Shown piece after piece: positions 1-8,846 of a DNA stretch of 29,536 bases. Each line of letters begins with the position of its first letter. Positions within the stretch are counted from its first letter, which is position 1. This DNA is from JAUVXE01 sp964349355 (GTDB lineage: Bacteria > Actinomycetota > Coriobacteriia > Anaerosomatales > SLCP01): the NCBI GenBank assembly GCA_964349355.1, contig CAYGFZ010000024.1:1-29536 (forward strand), read 5' to 3'. Both the position numbers and the translations under genes were made by a program. A model generated the notes under the pieces. That model saw nothing but the letters and a program-made list of their open reading frames with translations. It made no database searches and was not told the origin of the DNA.

Positions 1-108
1 TTCGACACGTTGGCGGAGCGCTACTACCTCCATCTGAAAGGCGATCCCAAGGTCACGGTCACCCGTGACGGGATACGCGTACGTTTCGACGTCGACAAGG
101 AAGAGTAG
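1..108 (+). CDS. C-terminal end of an unidentified protein (partial)
   Basis: The first 35 codons of the window are open in frame 1 and end at TAG (106-108). The visible tail is rich in charged residues and ends in DVDKEE. In several Gram-positive genomes the gene before spoVS is rny or a YmdB-type phosphoesterase, but this tail does not look like either to me, so I assign no function. The 157-base stretch to the next start, with a good -10 element, suggests that this gene ends its own transcription unit. Confidence 0.6.
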   Translation, partial: FDTLAERYYLHLKGDPKVTVTRDGIRVRFDVDKEE

Positions 109-117
109 CCACAGCCT

Positions 118-148
118 TTGGGCTTGGCTCGTGCGATTCCGGTATACT
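118..148 (+). promoter_or_regulatory. Putative promoter of spoVS
   Basis: TATACT at 143-148 matches the -10 consensus at five of six positions. The best upstream partner is TTGGGC at 118-123, with a long 19-bp spacer, so the -35 is weak. The predicted start near 155 gives a leader of about 110 nt before spoVS. The leader holds two copies of CGAACACAG (162-170 and 194-202), 32 bp apart, whose meaning is unknown. Confidence 0.45.
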
Positions 149-265
149 CTCACCGTACCAGCGAACACAGCACGTACGCACACGCAGTCCAGTCGAACAC
201 AGTGCCTGCTCGACCTGATCAACCGGGCACAGTCGCACAGCCGTCGCACCACGAGGAGCAGCACA

Positions 266-532
266 GTGGAAGTACTTAAGGTCTCCACGAAGTCCAACCC
301 TAACTCTGTAGCAGGCGCGCTCGCCGGGATCCTACGCGAAGAGGGTGCCGTGGAGTTGCAGACTGTCGGAGCCGGGGCACTCAACCAGGCTGTGAAAGCG
401 ATTGCTATCGCGAGGGGATTCGTCGCGCCCTCCGGCATGGACCTGATGTGCGTTCCAGCCTTCGCCGACATCATGATCAACGGCGAGGAGCGCACCGCGA
501 TACGCATTCTCGTCGAACCGCGTACCCGCTAG
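266..532 (+). CDS. spoVS: Stage V sporulation protein S (SpoVS)
   Basis: The 88-residue product begins MEVLKVSTKSNPNSVAGAL and is full length for the SpoVS family, small proteins related to the Alba nucleic-acid-binding fold. In Bacillus SpoVS affects spore coat assembly and septation, but homologues also occur in bacteria that do not sporulate, so the name does not prove sporulation. The start is GTG at 266, chosen because GAGGAG (253-258) lies 7 nt upstream and because the family begins with this exact pattern; the longer open frame upstream has no family similarity. The downstream PHP gene starts 20 bp after the stop, so the two are probably co-transcribed. Confidence 0.93.
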   Translation: MEVLKVSTKSNPNSVAGALAGILREEGAVELQTVGAGALNQAVKAIAIARGFVAPSGMDLMCVPAFADIMINGEERTAIRILVEPRTR

Positions 533-552
533 CCACCTGCCGGGAGGCGTAC

Positions 553-1410
553 GTGCGCTTCGACCTCCACACACACTCGACAGCGTCCGACGGGACTCTC
601 TCCCCGGCTGACCTCGTGCATTACGCGCACGATGCTGGCCTGGCTGCGATCGCCCTCACCGATCACGACTCCGTCGATGGCATTCCCGAAGCGCTCACCA
701 CCGCATCACGCCTCAACGCCGGTGGCTCGCAACTCCTCGTCATTCCCGGCGTGGAACTCTCGGCCGTCCACTCGGGACGCGACGTCCACATCCTCGGCTA
801 CTTCGTCGACCACACCCATCCGGGGCTCCTGACCAGGCTCCGTGACCTTCGCACCGCCCGAGGAAACCGGGCTCGCGCCATCGTCACGTCGCTGCGGGCC
901 GCAGGCTACGAGATCGAGCTCGATGAGGTACTCGCGCTTTCCGATGGAGGTGCGGTCGGCCGCTCCCACGTTGCGCGGGCACTCGTCGGGCGGGGGCACG
1001 CCGCCGATGTCTCGGACGCCTTCAAGCGGCTTCTCGGCAGGGGACAGCCCTTCTACCTTACCAAGGACGTCCGAACACCAGCCGAAGTTCTCCGGACCGT
1101 ACTCGACGCAGGCGGCTTGCCGGTGCTAGCACATCCGGGTGTCACCGGAGTCGACGATCTCATCGGGGCCCTGGTCGACGAAGGACTCGTCGGCATCGAG
1201 GCGTACCACTCAGAACACGACCATGAGCAGGAGGAGCGCTACTCCGCGCTCGCTGCACAGTACGGTCTCTTGATCACGGGTGGCACCGACTTCCACGGTC
1301 CCGATGCCCCGAATCCGCCTCTCGGCTCGATCGCCATGCCCTCCGATCTACTCGAACGCCTCCTGCACGCGGGCGGGAGGGGCGTGCTACACTCCTCCGG
1401 CGATGACTGA
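553..1410 (+). CDS. PHP-domain metal-dependent phosphoesterase (TrpH/YciV-like)
   Basis: The 285-residue protein starts MRFDLHTHSTASDGTLSP, whose HTH pair is the first metal motif of the PHP domain. Further metal ligands are visible in ALTDHDS, IPGVELS, LAHPG and GGTDFHGP, so the trinuclear metal site looks complete. The length and motif order match the TrpH/YciV branch, whose Escherichia coli member acts on 3',5'-nucleoside bisphosphates and 5' RNA ends; the substrate here is inferred only. The start is GTG 553, preceded by GGGAGG (542-547). The last 8 bases overlap miaB, which indicates translational coupling. Confidence 0.88.
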   Translation: MRFDLHTHSTASDGTLSPADLVHYAHDAGLAAIALTDHDSVDGIPEALTTASRLNAGGSQLLVIPGVELSAVHSGRDVHILGYFVDHTHPGLLTRLRDLRTARGNRARAIVTSLRAAGYEIELDEVLALSDGGAVGRSHVARALVGRGHAADVSDAFKRLLGRGQPFYLTKDVRTPAEVLRTVLDAGGLPVLAHPGVTGVDDLIGALVDEGLVGIEAYHSEHDHEQEERYSALAAQYGLLITGGTDFHGPDAPNPPLGSIAMPSDLLERLLHAGGRGVLHSSGDD

Positions 1411-2740
1411 GACCTTCCTATTGCGCACCTTCGGGTGCCAGATGAACAAGCATGATTCAGAGCGCGTCGCGGGGCTTCTCCGTGCCGCAGGAATGGCGCC
1501 GGCAGACGCCATCGGACAGGCGGATGTCGTCGTCTTCATGACATGCTGCGTGCGCGAGAACGCAGACGAACGCCTGCGCGGACAGGTCGCGTCTCTCAAG
1601 AATCTCAAGGACACCGTTCGCGGGCGGCAGATCATCGCCGTCGGCGGGTGCATCGGACAACGTGATGGCGAGCTGCTTCTCGATCAACTTCCGCACGTCG
1701 ATGTCGTCTTCGGCACTCACAACATCGCCCATCTCCCGACACTGATCGATGCTGCCCGCACCGCATCCGAGCCGATAGTCGAGGTCTTATCCTCGGCGAC
1801 GGACGGGTTCACCTCCGACCTCCCCTCTGAGCGAGAGCATCCATGGCACGCATGGGTGCCGATAACGATAGGCTGCGACAACTTCTGCTCGTACTGCATC
1901 GTTCCTCACGTCCGGGGGAGGGAGCGCTCCCGTCCACTCGACGATATCGCCGCCGAGGTCGAGAGCCTGGCTGCGGATGGCGTGTTGGAGATCACGCTGC
2001 TCGGTCAGAACGTGAACTCCTACGGGCGCGACCTCTACGGTCACCCCCGGTTCGCCGAGGCGCTGCGCGCAGTCGCCGAGACCGGTATCCAACGCATTCG
2101 TTTTGCCACCAGCCATCCAAAGGATCTCTCTGCGGAGACGATCGAGACGATGGCCTCGTTGCCCGCGGTTGCCCGCTCGCTGCATCTCCCGCTCCAGTCC
2201 GGCTCCGACCGCATCCTTGAGGCGATGAACCGCGGATACACCTCGGCCGCCTATCTCGATCTGGTTGCCGACCTCTACGCGGCGATGCCGGACCTCGCGC
2301 TCTCCACAGACATCATCGTCGGCTTCCCGGGCGAGACCGAAGAAGACCACGCCGCGACTCTGTCGATCGTGGAGCAGGCCCGCTTCGACCAGGCGTTCAC
2401 CTTCATCTACTCGCCGCGGGCCGGAACCCCCGCGGCAGCGATGCCCGATACGACGCCTCGGCCCGTGGTGCAAGACCGTTTCGACCGGCTCGTCGAGCTG
2501 GTACAGCGCTCGGCCCTCGACAAGAACCGCGCTCTTGTCGGATCGACACAACGGGTTCTCTTCACGGGGGTCTCCAAGCGTGATGCCTCGGTGCTCTCCG
2601 GCCGCACCGAAGGAAACAAGGTCGTCCACGTCCCACTCCCTGTCGGCGCCTCACCCGCGCAGTGGGAGGGGCGCTTCGCTGACGTGATGATCGACGAGGC
2701 CCAGACATGGTTCCTCGGCGGGTATACACTCGAGACGTAG
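1403..2740 (+). CDS. miaB: tRNA-2-methylthio-N6-isopentenyladenosine37 methylthiotransferase MiaB
   Basis: MiaB adds a methylthio group to i6A37 of tRNAs that read UNN codons, using two iron-sulfur clusters and SAM. The 445-residue product has the N-terminal methylthiotransferase domain with Cys12, Cys48 and Cys83 (GCQMN, MTCCV, GGCIG). The radical SAM motif Cys158-x3-Cys162-x2-Cys165 (CDNFCSYC) follows, with a TRAM domain from about residue 372. LLGQNVNSYG and LPLQSGSD are diagnostic for the MiaB/MtaB/RimO superfamily, and the first three cysteines and length favour MiaB. ATG 1403 overlaps the end of the PHP gene; no Shine-Dalgarno sequence sits at normal distance, so coupling is likely. miaA, which makes its substrate, lies two genes downstream. 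Confidence 0.95.
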   Translation: MTETFLLRTFGCQMNKHDSERVAGLLRAAGMAPADAIGQADVVVFMTCCVRENADERLRGQVASLKNLKDTVRGRQIIAVGGCIGQRDGELLLDQLPHVDVVFGTHNIAHLPTLIDAARTASEPIVEVLSSATDGFTSDLPSEREHPWHAWVPITIGCDNFCSYCIVPHVRGRERSRPLDDIAAEVESLAADGVLEITLLGQNVNSYGRDLYGHPRFAEALRAVAETGIQRIRFATSHPKDLSAETIETMASLPAVARSLHLPLQSGSDRILEAMNRGYTSAAYLDLVADLYAAMPDLALSTDIIVGFPGETEEDHAATLSIVEQARFDQAFTFIYSPRAGTPAAAMPDTTPRPVVQDRFDRLVELVQRSALDKNRALVGSTQRVLFTGVSKRDASVLSGRTEGNKVVHVPLPVGASPAQWEGRFADVMIDEAQTWFLGGYTLET

Positions 2741-2765
2741 GGTTCGGGCGACGGGGAGGGGAGAG

Positions 2766-4169
2766 ATGAGCGAGCACACCGCGATCCTCGGTATCGTCGC
2801 ACCTCATCCGCCAATAATGGTCCAAGCCGCCGGCGGGAGCCGCACACACGTCACATCGGCCTCGATCGATGCGATGCGCGAGGCGGCGGCACTCCTCGGG
2901 CGGTTCGCCCCGGAGACACTCGTGGTCATGTCGCCCCACGCACCCGGGTTCACCGATGCGATCACCGTCGACACGGCTCCGCACCTCTCCGGCTCCCTCG
3001 CAGATTTTGGTGCGCCTGACGCCCGGATCGAGGCATCTGCGGACGTGGAACTCGCCGAGGAGATCCTCCGTTCGCTTGACGATGCCGGAGTATCAGCCAT
3101 TCCGCGTCCGGCCGATGCCCGCTTGCGGCCGGGTGTGCTCGACCACGGCGTTATCGTCCCCCTCAGCTATCTCGACCCTGACAGCCACTGGCCGCTTGTG
3201 GTGCTCTCGCTCTCCGGCCTCTCGCTTCAGGCCCACCGGCAGGCTGGAGCCGCGATAGCCTCGGCCGCGATGAGCCTCGGCCGCAGGATCGCGTTCATCG
3301 CAAGCGGAGACCTCAGCCATCGGCTTACCCGTGAGGCGCCGGCGGGATACGCGCCACGCGGCTCAGACTTCGACGACGCCGTGGTCGACGCGTTTCGCAA
3401 GTCCGACCTTTCCGCACTCACCTCGATCGATCCGGCCCTCATCGAAGAAGCAGGAGAGTGCGGCCTGCGCTCATTCGTCGCGCTCTCTGGAGTGCTTCCC
3501 GCCGCCACGTCACGAGTGCTCGCCTACGAGGGTCCCTGGGGCGTCGGCTACCTCACGGCCGTCGTAGCCCCCCACCCGGTCACAGTCGAGCTCGGAGTCG
3601 ACCCCGCTCCCAACTCCGTCCACACGCCCTCTCACGGCCGCAAGGGTGGCTCCGCAGGCCATGACTCTCATCCGATCGTCGTTCTGGCTCGCGCCACGAT
3701 AGAGGCGCATGTCACCGGGGCCGCAGCCCCTGACGCAGTCCTGCCCGCCGACCCTGCGCTTCCCGAGAGAGCAGGCGCCTTCGTGACCCTGCATCGACAG
3801 GGATCCCTGCGAGGATGCATCGGCACCATCGTTCCGGCCCTTCCCACTCTCGCCGAGGAGGTCGCAGTCAACGCCATGAAGGCAGCAACCGCTGACCCGC
3901 GCTTCCCTCCGCTCACCGGCGAAGAACTCGCCGACCTCGACGTGAAGGTCGATGTCCTCCATCCGTCCGAACCCGCGAGAATGGCTGACCTCGATCCTGC
4001 TCTCTATGGCGTCATCGTCTCCAGCGGATGGCGTCGCGGCCTGCTTCTCCCTGATCTTGAAGGGATCGACACCGTCGAACAGCAGATCGAGATCGCCCGG
4101 CGAAAGGGCGGGATCGCTGCCAGCGAATCCGTCAACCTCGAACGCTTCCGTGTCGACCGCTACAGCTGA
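2766..4169 (+). CDS. AmmeMemoRadiSam system protein B/A fusion (MEMO1-like plus AMMECR1 domains)
   Basis: This 467-residue protein fuses two families. Residues about 5-275 are MEMO1-like, a LigB-type extradiol dioxygenase fold, shown by GIVAPHPPIMV, VVMSPHAPGF, LDHGVIVPLSYL and ASGDLSH with conserved histidines and aspartate. A Gly/Ser/His-rich linker (about 275-300) leads to an AMMECR1 domain (about 305-467) with FVTLHRQGSLRGCIGT and GLLLPDLEGIDTVEQQI. Both families occur with a radical SAM protein in the AmmeMemoRadiSam system, whose biochemical function is not established as far as I know. No radical SAM partner of that type lies in the window. ATG 2766 has a purine-rich ribosome site (2754-2763). 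The gene sits between miaB and miaA with gaps of 25 and 4 bp, suggesting one operon. Confidence 0.92.
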   Translation: MSEHTAILGIVAPHPPIMVQAAGGSRTHVTSASIDAMREAAALLGRFAPETLVVMSPHAPGFTDAITVDTAPHLSGSLADFGAPDARIEASADVELAEEILRSLDDAGVSAIPRPADARLRPGVLDHGVIVPLSYLDPDSHWPLVVLSLSGLSLQAHRQAGAAIASAAMSLGRRIAFIASGDLSHRLTREAPAGYAPRGSDFDDAVVDAFRKSDLSALTSIDPALIEEAGECGLRSFVALSGVLPAATSRVLAYEGPWGVGYLTAVVAPHPVTVELGVDPAPNSVHTPSHGRKGGSAGHDSHPIVVLARATIEAHVTGAAAPDAVLPADPALPERAGAFVTLHRQGSLRGCIGTIVPALPTLAEEVAVNAMKAATADPRFPPLTGEELADLDVKVDVLHPSEPARMADLDPALYGVIVSSGWRRGLLLPDLEGIDTVEQQIEIARRKGGIAASESVNLERFRVDRYS

Positions 4170-4173
4170 CGAC

Positions 4174-5178
4174 ATGGCCGCAGGACTGATTGCCCACAGC
4201 CCACAGATCGTCGCCGTGCTCGGTCCGACAGCCGTTGGCAAGAGTCTCTTAGCCGAGGAGATAGCACTGCACCTTGGCGGCGAGATCGTCTCGGCGGATG
4301 CGATGCAGGTCTACGCCGGGATGGACGTCGGTACCGCGAAGACTCCTCCGCTCGCCCGACGGGTTCCGTACCACTGCGTGAACCTGGTCGAACCCGGACA
4401 CCATTTCAGCGCTGCCCTCTACCAGCATGAGGCCAGGGCGGCGATCGAGTCGATCTTGACTGGCGGCGCACTGCCGGTCCTGGTCGGCGGAACCGGCCTG
4501 TACATCCGCGCCGCCCTCGACGGCTGGGAGTTCCCGCGGGGAGCCCCCACCTCGGCCCGCCGCGCTGAACTCGAAGCGGAGGCGGTGGAACTCGGTGCTG
4601 AAGCACTCCACGCCCGCCTCGTCGAACTCGACCCCGCCTCGGCGGCGCTCATCCATCCCGCCAACGTCAGACGTACCGTCCGGGCGCTGGAGATGGCTGG
4701 CGAAGGGGCGTCCTACGCGGCCCAGGCCCGTGGGTTCTCGGACCGTCAGAGCATCTACGATACCCGGTTCCTCGGCCTCACTATGGACCGAGAACAGCTC
4801 TACACCCGCATCGACCGTCGTGTCGACGCGATGCTCGACGCGGGCCTTGTCGACGAAGTGAGCGGCCTACTCGACTCGGGTCTTCGCGAGGCGCTGACCG
4901 CCGCGCAAGCCATCGGATACAAGGAGCTGGTACCCGTCATCGAGCAGGGTGCCGCCCTCAATGAAGCTGTGAGCTCGATCAAACAGGCATCCCGCCGCTA
5001 CGCAAAGCGGCAGATGACATGGTTTCGCGGGGACGACCGCATCATGTGGATCGATGTCACAGAACGCAGGGCTGACGAGGTGCTCGATACGGCGCTCGGC
5101 CTGATAGAATCACAGACACCCGCCGCCACGGGAGCACCTGTGCCCGGAACGTGGCGGCTGACCGCAGACAGTTCCTGA
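4174..5178 (+). CDS. miaA: tRNA dimethylallyltransferase MiaA
   Basis: MiaA transfers dimethylallyl from DMAPP to A37 of UNN-decoding tRNAs, the step before MiaB. The 334-residue product has the P-loop GPTAVGKS at residues 17-24, the catalytic region SADAMQVYAGMDVGTAKT, the GGTGLYIRA segment, and the C-terminal QAIGYKEL and KRQMTWFR motifs. All main family blocks are present and the length is normal. I chose ATG 4174, 4 bp after the preceding stop; a GTG in frame at 4150 would overlap that gene and has no visible ribosome site. dapF starts 17 bp downstream. Confidence 0.95.
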   Translation: MAAGLIAHSPQIVAVLGPTAVGKSLLAEEIALHLGGEIVSADAMQVYAGMDVGTAKTPPLARRVPYHCVNLVEPGHHFSAALYQHEARAAIESILTGGALPVLVGGTGLYIRAALDGWEFPRGAPTSARRAELEAEAVELGAEALHARLVELDPASAALIHPANVRRTVRALEMAGEGASYAAQARGFSDRQSIYDTRFLGLTMDREQLYTRIDRRVDAMLDAGLVDEVSGLLDSGLREALTAAQAIGYKELVPVIEQGAALNEAVSSIKQASRRYAKRQMTWFRGDDRIMWIDVTERRADEVLDTALGLIESQTPAATGAPVPGTWRLTADSS

Positions 5179-5195
5179 GTACAGGGAGATCCCAC

Positions 5196-6065
5196 ATGCG
5201 CTTCGAGTTCACCAAGATGCACGGCCTCGGCAACGACTTCGTCATGGCCGAAGACCTCGACGAGTCCCTCGACCTTTCGCCCGAGGCGGTCGCGTGGCTG
5301 TGCGATCGCAACTTCGGGATCGGTGGCGACGGGCTGATCTTGATCAGGCCTGCCAGCGTCGAGGGTGCCGACCATTTTATGCTCTACTACAACGCCGATG
5401 GCACGACCGCGGAGATGTGCGGCAACGGGATCCGCTGCTTCGCCAAGTACGTCGTCGACCGCGGCCTTGTTGCGAAGGACACGGACTTCCTCGTCGTTCA
5501 GACCCTCGGCGGAGTGAAGCCTATCACCGTCACGCGCGACTCGGACGGCACCATGGCCGAGGCGATCGTGGATATGGGGACGCCCGTGCTCGATCTCGAG
5601 GCGATCCCCGCCGCTCTGGAAGGGGAGGCCGGTGGCGAGTCCCCCATCGAGACCAAAGCGGGAACGTTTCGCGTGACGGCGGTCTCCATGGGTAACCCTC
5701 ACGCGATCATCTGGGTGGACGATGTCGCCTCAGCGCCCGTCTCCACCGTCGGACCGCTCATCGAGACCCACAAAGCGTTCCCGGCTGGCACTAACGTCGA
5801 GTTCGTCGAGGTCGTCTCCGGTACCCACATCCGCCTCCGTGTCTGGGAGCGCGGGGTTGGGGAGACACTGGCGTGCGGCACCGGCGCCTGCGCGGCGGTC
5901 GTAGCGGGCACACTCTCCTGCCGTATCGAACGCGAGGCGACGGTCGAACTCCCCGGCGGAGACCTGCAGATTCGGTGGGACAGCGACGACCACGTCTACA
6001 TGGCGGGTCCCGCCGCTGAGGTCTTTCGTGGTGTCATGGATATCGCCGAGGATGAACCCGCCTGA
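5196..6065 (+). CDS. dapF: Diaminopimelate epimerase DapF
   Basis: DapF converts LL-diaminopimelate to the meso form used for lysine and peptidoglycan. The 289-residue protein starts MRFEFTKMHGLGNDFVM, typical of the family. Both catalytic cysteines are present: Cys75 in the AEMCGNGIRC block and Cys227 in GETLACGTGAC. ATG 5196 follows AGGGAG (5183-5188) at good spacing. The next gene encodes LL-diaminopimelate aminotransferase, so the two adjacent genes cover the last two steps to meso-DAP in the DapL variant of the pathway. Confidence 0.96.
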   Translation: MRFEFTKMHGLGNDFVMAEDLDESLDLSPEAVAWLCDRNFGIGGDGLILIRPASVEGADHFMLYYNADGTTAEMCGNGIRCFAKYVVDRGLVAKDTDFLVVQTLGGVKPITVTRDSDGTMAEAIVDMGTPVLDLEAIPAALEGEAGGESPIETKAGTFRVTAVSMGNPHAIIWVDDVASAPVSTVGPLIETHKAFPAGTNVEFVEVVSGTHIRLRVWERGVGETLACGTGACAAVVAGTLSCRIEREATVELPGGDLQIRWDSDDHVYMAGPAAEVFRGVMDIAEDEPA

Positions 6066-6200
6066 GACTGACCCGACCAGTCCTGCCCGGCGCTCCACAG
6101 GAACGCACACTTTGCTACCATGTCCGGAACGAACCGCGCACCAGGTGCCACTGCGCACCTTCCATACACCGATGTCACGACCGAAGGGGATGGACGACAA

Positions 6201-7358
6201 GTGAGAACCGCCCAGCGTATCGCCGAGCTCCCGCCGTACCTGTTCGCCGAGATCGACCGCAAGAAGGAGGCGAAGCTGGCCCAAGGGATCGACGTCATCT
6301 CGCTCGGCATCGGTGACCCCGACACCCCGACTCCCGATCGCATCGTCGATGCGATGGCCGAGGCGATCCGCACGCCGGGCAATCACCAGTACCCCAGTTA
6401 CTACGGTGCGAAGCGCTACCGGCAGGCGTGCGCGGAGTGGATGGACCGGCGCTTCGGCGTGAAGGTCGATGCAGACGACGAGGTTCTCGCCCTCATCGGC
6501 AGCAAGGAAGGTATCGCTCACGTCTTCCTCGCCTTCGTCGATCCGGGTGAGTACACCCTTGTACCGGGCTGCGGTTATCCCGTCTACCACACCGGCGGTA
6601 TCCTCTGTGGAGGCAAGACGCACTTCATGCCTATGACCGAGGAGAACGGCTTCCTCGCGGACTTCGAGTCCACACCTCCCGAAGTGCTGGCCAAGGCGAA
6701 GATGATGTTCCTCTCGTACCCGAACAACCCGACCTCGGCGATCGCGACCCCGGAGTACTTCGACAAGGCCATCGCCTTCGCCAAGGAGCATGACCTGCTG
6801 ATCATCCACGACAACGCCTACTCCGAGATCGGTTTCGACGGCTACCAGCCGCCGAGCTTCCTCGAGCGTCCCGGCGCCATGGATGTCGCGATCGAGTTCT
6901 TCAGCTGCTCGAAGTCGTACAACATGACCGGCTGGCGTGTCGCGTTCGCTGCCGGCAACTCACGCGCCATCAAGGCCCTCGGCACCGTGAAGTCCAACAT
7001 CGACTCGGGTGTGTTCACCGCGATCCAGGACGCAGCCATCGAAGCGATGCTCGGGCCGCAGGACGACGTCGCCGAGCTCTCGGCACTCTACCAGCGCAGA
7101 CGCGATCTCGTCATCGATGCACTCGCCAAGATCGGCTTGCACGCCGAGAAGCCCAAGGGGACCATCTACGTGTGGGCGAGGGTTCCCGAGGGGTATACCT
7201 CGGCGAGTTTCGCCGAAAAGGTCCTTGAGGAGGCCAACGTGATCGTCGCACCCGGCATTGCCTACGGGCCGAGCGGCGAAGGCTACATCCGTATCAGCCT
7301 TGCCACTCCCGATGACCGCCTCCAGGAGGCCATCGCCAGGATCAAGGCGACACTCTGA
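6201..7358 (+). CDS. dapL: LL-diaminopimelate aminotransferase
   Basis: This PLP enzyme converts tetrahydrodipicolinate and glutamate directly to LL-diaminopimelate, bypassing the acylated intermediates. The 385-residue product has RIAELPPYLFAEIDRKK at its start, ISLGIGDPDTPTP, YPNNPTSA, HDNAYSEI and the PLP-lysine block SCSKSYNMTGWR. It belongs to the DapL/aspartate aminotransferase class I group and the adjacent dapF supports the DapL assignment; a related aminotransferase specificity cannot be fully excluded. I chose GTG 6201 because family similarity begins there; an in-frame ATG at 6120 would add 27 unrelated residues and lacks a ribosome site. The purine-rich GAAGGGGATGG upstream is the likely ribosome site. 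The 135 bp after dapF may hold a promoter, though I see no convincing one. Confidence 0.9.
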   Translation: MRTAQRIAELPPYLFAEIDRKKEAKLAQGIDVISLGIGDPDTPTPDRIVDAMAEAIRTPGNHQYPSYYGAKRYRQACAEWMDRRFGVKVDADDEVLALIGSKEGIAHVFLAFVDPGEYTLVPGCGYPVYHTGGILCGGKTHFMPMTEENGFLADFESTPPEVLAKAKMMFLSYPNNPTSAIATPEYFDKAIAFAKEHDLLIIHDNAYSEIGFDGYQPPSFLERPGAMDVAIEFFSCSKSYNMTGWRVAFAAGNSRAIKALGTVKSNIDSGVFTAIQDAAIEAMLGPQDDVAELSALYQRRRDLVIDALAKIGLHAEKPKGTIYVWARVPEGYTSASFAEKVLEEANVIVAPGIAYGPSGEGYIRISLATPDDRLQEAIARIKATL

Positions 7359-7374
7359 GGGCGATGAGCCGCAG

Positions 7375-8846
7375 ATGAGCGGTCGGATACGACCCCCTGA
7401 GTGGGAGCGCGACGACTCCCGGCCTCGTGCCGTCATGGTCGGAGTCGATCGCGGTTCGGCCGAGTGGCCGGTCGAGGAGTCCTTGGCCGAACTGGAGCGA
7501 CTCGCATACACCGCTGGCGTGGACGTGGTCGCCTCGGTGACCCAACGTCTGCACCGCATCGACTCCCGCACGCTGATCGGATCGGGAAAGGTAGACGAGG
7601 TCGCTGAACTGGTAAGCACGACCGGCTCGACAGTGGTCTTGTTCGATGACGACCTCACTCCACGGCAACAGATCAACATCGAGACCGCGATACCCCAGAT
7701 ACGCATCGTCGACCGGACCGGACTCATACTTGAGATCTTCGCGATGCACGCCGTCAGCCGTGAAGGTAAGCTTCAGGTTGAGCTTGCTCAGCTCGACTAC
7801 CTGCTCCCTCGTCTTCGCGGGATGTGGGGACACCTGGAGCGAGAACGCCTGGGTGGAGGCAGAGGAGCGCGCTTCGGTGCTGGCGAATCCCAGCTCGAGA
7901 CCGACCGTCGGCTTGCGCGCAAGCGCATCTCCGATCTTCGGAGGGAGCTCAAGCATGTCGCGGCCGCACGCGAGACGCAGCGCAANNNNNNNNNNNNNNN
8001 NNNNNNNNNNNNNNNNNNNNNNNNNNNNNNNNNNNNNNNNNNNNNNNNNNNNNNNNNNNNNNNNNNNNNNNNNNNNNNNNNNNNNCCGATCTTCGGAGGG
8101 AGCTCAAGCATGTCGCGGCCGCACGCGAGACGCAGCGCAAAGCGCGTGCGGCGAGTGGCGTGTTCCGGATCGCGCTCGTCGGATATACCAACGCAGGGAA
8201 GTCCACGCTCCTAAACGCCCTGACCGGCGCCGACGTGCTCGCCTACGATATGCTCTTCGCCACGCTCGACTCGACCACGCGACGTCTCACGTTGCCGGAC
8301 GGACGGGAGATCACCCTTACTGACACCGTCGGCTTCATCCACAAGCTCCCTCACGGGCTCGTGGATGCCTTCAAGTCCACGCTCGATGAGGTACGTGACG
8401 CAGATTTTCTTCTGCATGTGGTCGACGCATCGCACCCGCAGGCTGCGGCGCAAATGGCTGCCGTCGACGAAGTACTCGCCGAGATCGGAGCGACCGGGGT
8501 TCCACGGCTGCTGGTGCACAACAAGGCCGACAGACTCGACCCGGATGAACGCTCAAGACTCATGAGCAGGCAGGCCGAAACAACTATCGTCTCGGCGGTG
8601 ACCGGTGAGGGCATCGACGCGCTACTTGGTCGCCTGGCTGCTGAAGCCGCGCGCATGAGCACAACGATGACCCTCCTCGTACCGTACTCGAGAGGGGAGC
8701 TCGTCGCTGCCGCCCATGAGGAGACACATCTCGTCAGCGAACATCACACCGCCGAGGGAACACGGCTCGTGGTCCGGGTACCTGAGACGCTCGTTGCGCG
8801 CTTCGAGCCCTTCGAGGTCGAGGGCGAAGGGGACGGTGAAGGCTGA
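7375..8846 (+). CDS. hflX: GTPase HflX, interrupted only by an assembly gap
   Basis: HflX is an ATP/GTP-hydrolysing protein that binds the 50S ribosomal subunit and helps split stalled or stressed ribosomes. The N-terminal part (7375-7985) has the HflX domain with IGSGKVDEV, FDDDLTPRQQ, IVDRTGLILEIF, and GAGESQLETDRR before the coiled coil. The part after the Ns has the G1 motif GYTNAGKST, DTVGFIHKLPHGL and HNKADRLD. Removing the 100 Ns plus one of the two 55-base copies (155 bases) leaves 1317 bases, exactly 439 codons, an intact 438-residue protein with normal family spacing. The apparent frame change across the gap is therefore an artefact. ATG 7375 follows dapL by 16 bp. Confidence 0.93.
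7931..8140. repeat. 55-base direct repeat flanking the gap (assembly overlap)
   Basis: Bases 7931-7985 and 8086-8140 are identical and directly abut the two edges of the run of Ns. The repeat encodes the same stretch of HflX coiled coil twice. An overlap that reaches exactly to both contig ends, with length 55, is what a de Bruijn graph assembler using k=55 leaves when two contigs are scaffolded without merging. I read it as one genomic copy. Confidence 0.93.
7986..8085. other. Assembly gap of 100 N
   Basis: A run of exactly 100 undetermined bases inside hflX. The round size is a scaffolding placeholder, and the flanking overlap indicates that the real gap length is minus 55, that is, no missing sequence. 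Confidence 0.98.

Noticed and set aside
194..207. LexA box upstream of spoVS
   Set aside because: CGAAC is present, but the second half-site does not match GTTCG, so it is not a box.
1787..2629. A 280-codon minus-strand open frame across miaB
   Set aside because: It lies wholly inside miaB, with no motif and no ribosome site; it is an antisense shadow of high-GC coding sequence.
5730..6809. A 359-codon minus-strand open frame over dapF and dapL
   Set aside because: It spans two well-supported genes on the opposite strand and shows no family similarity.
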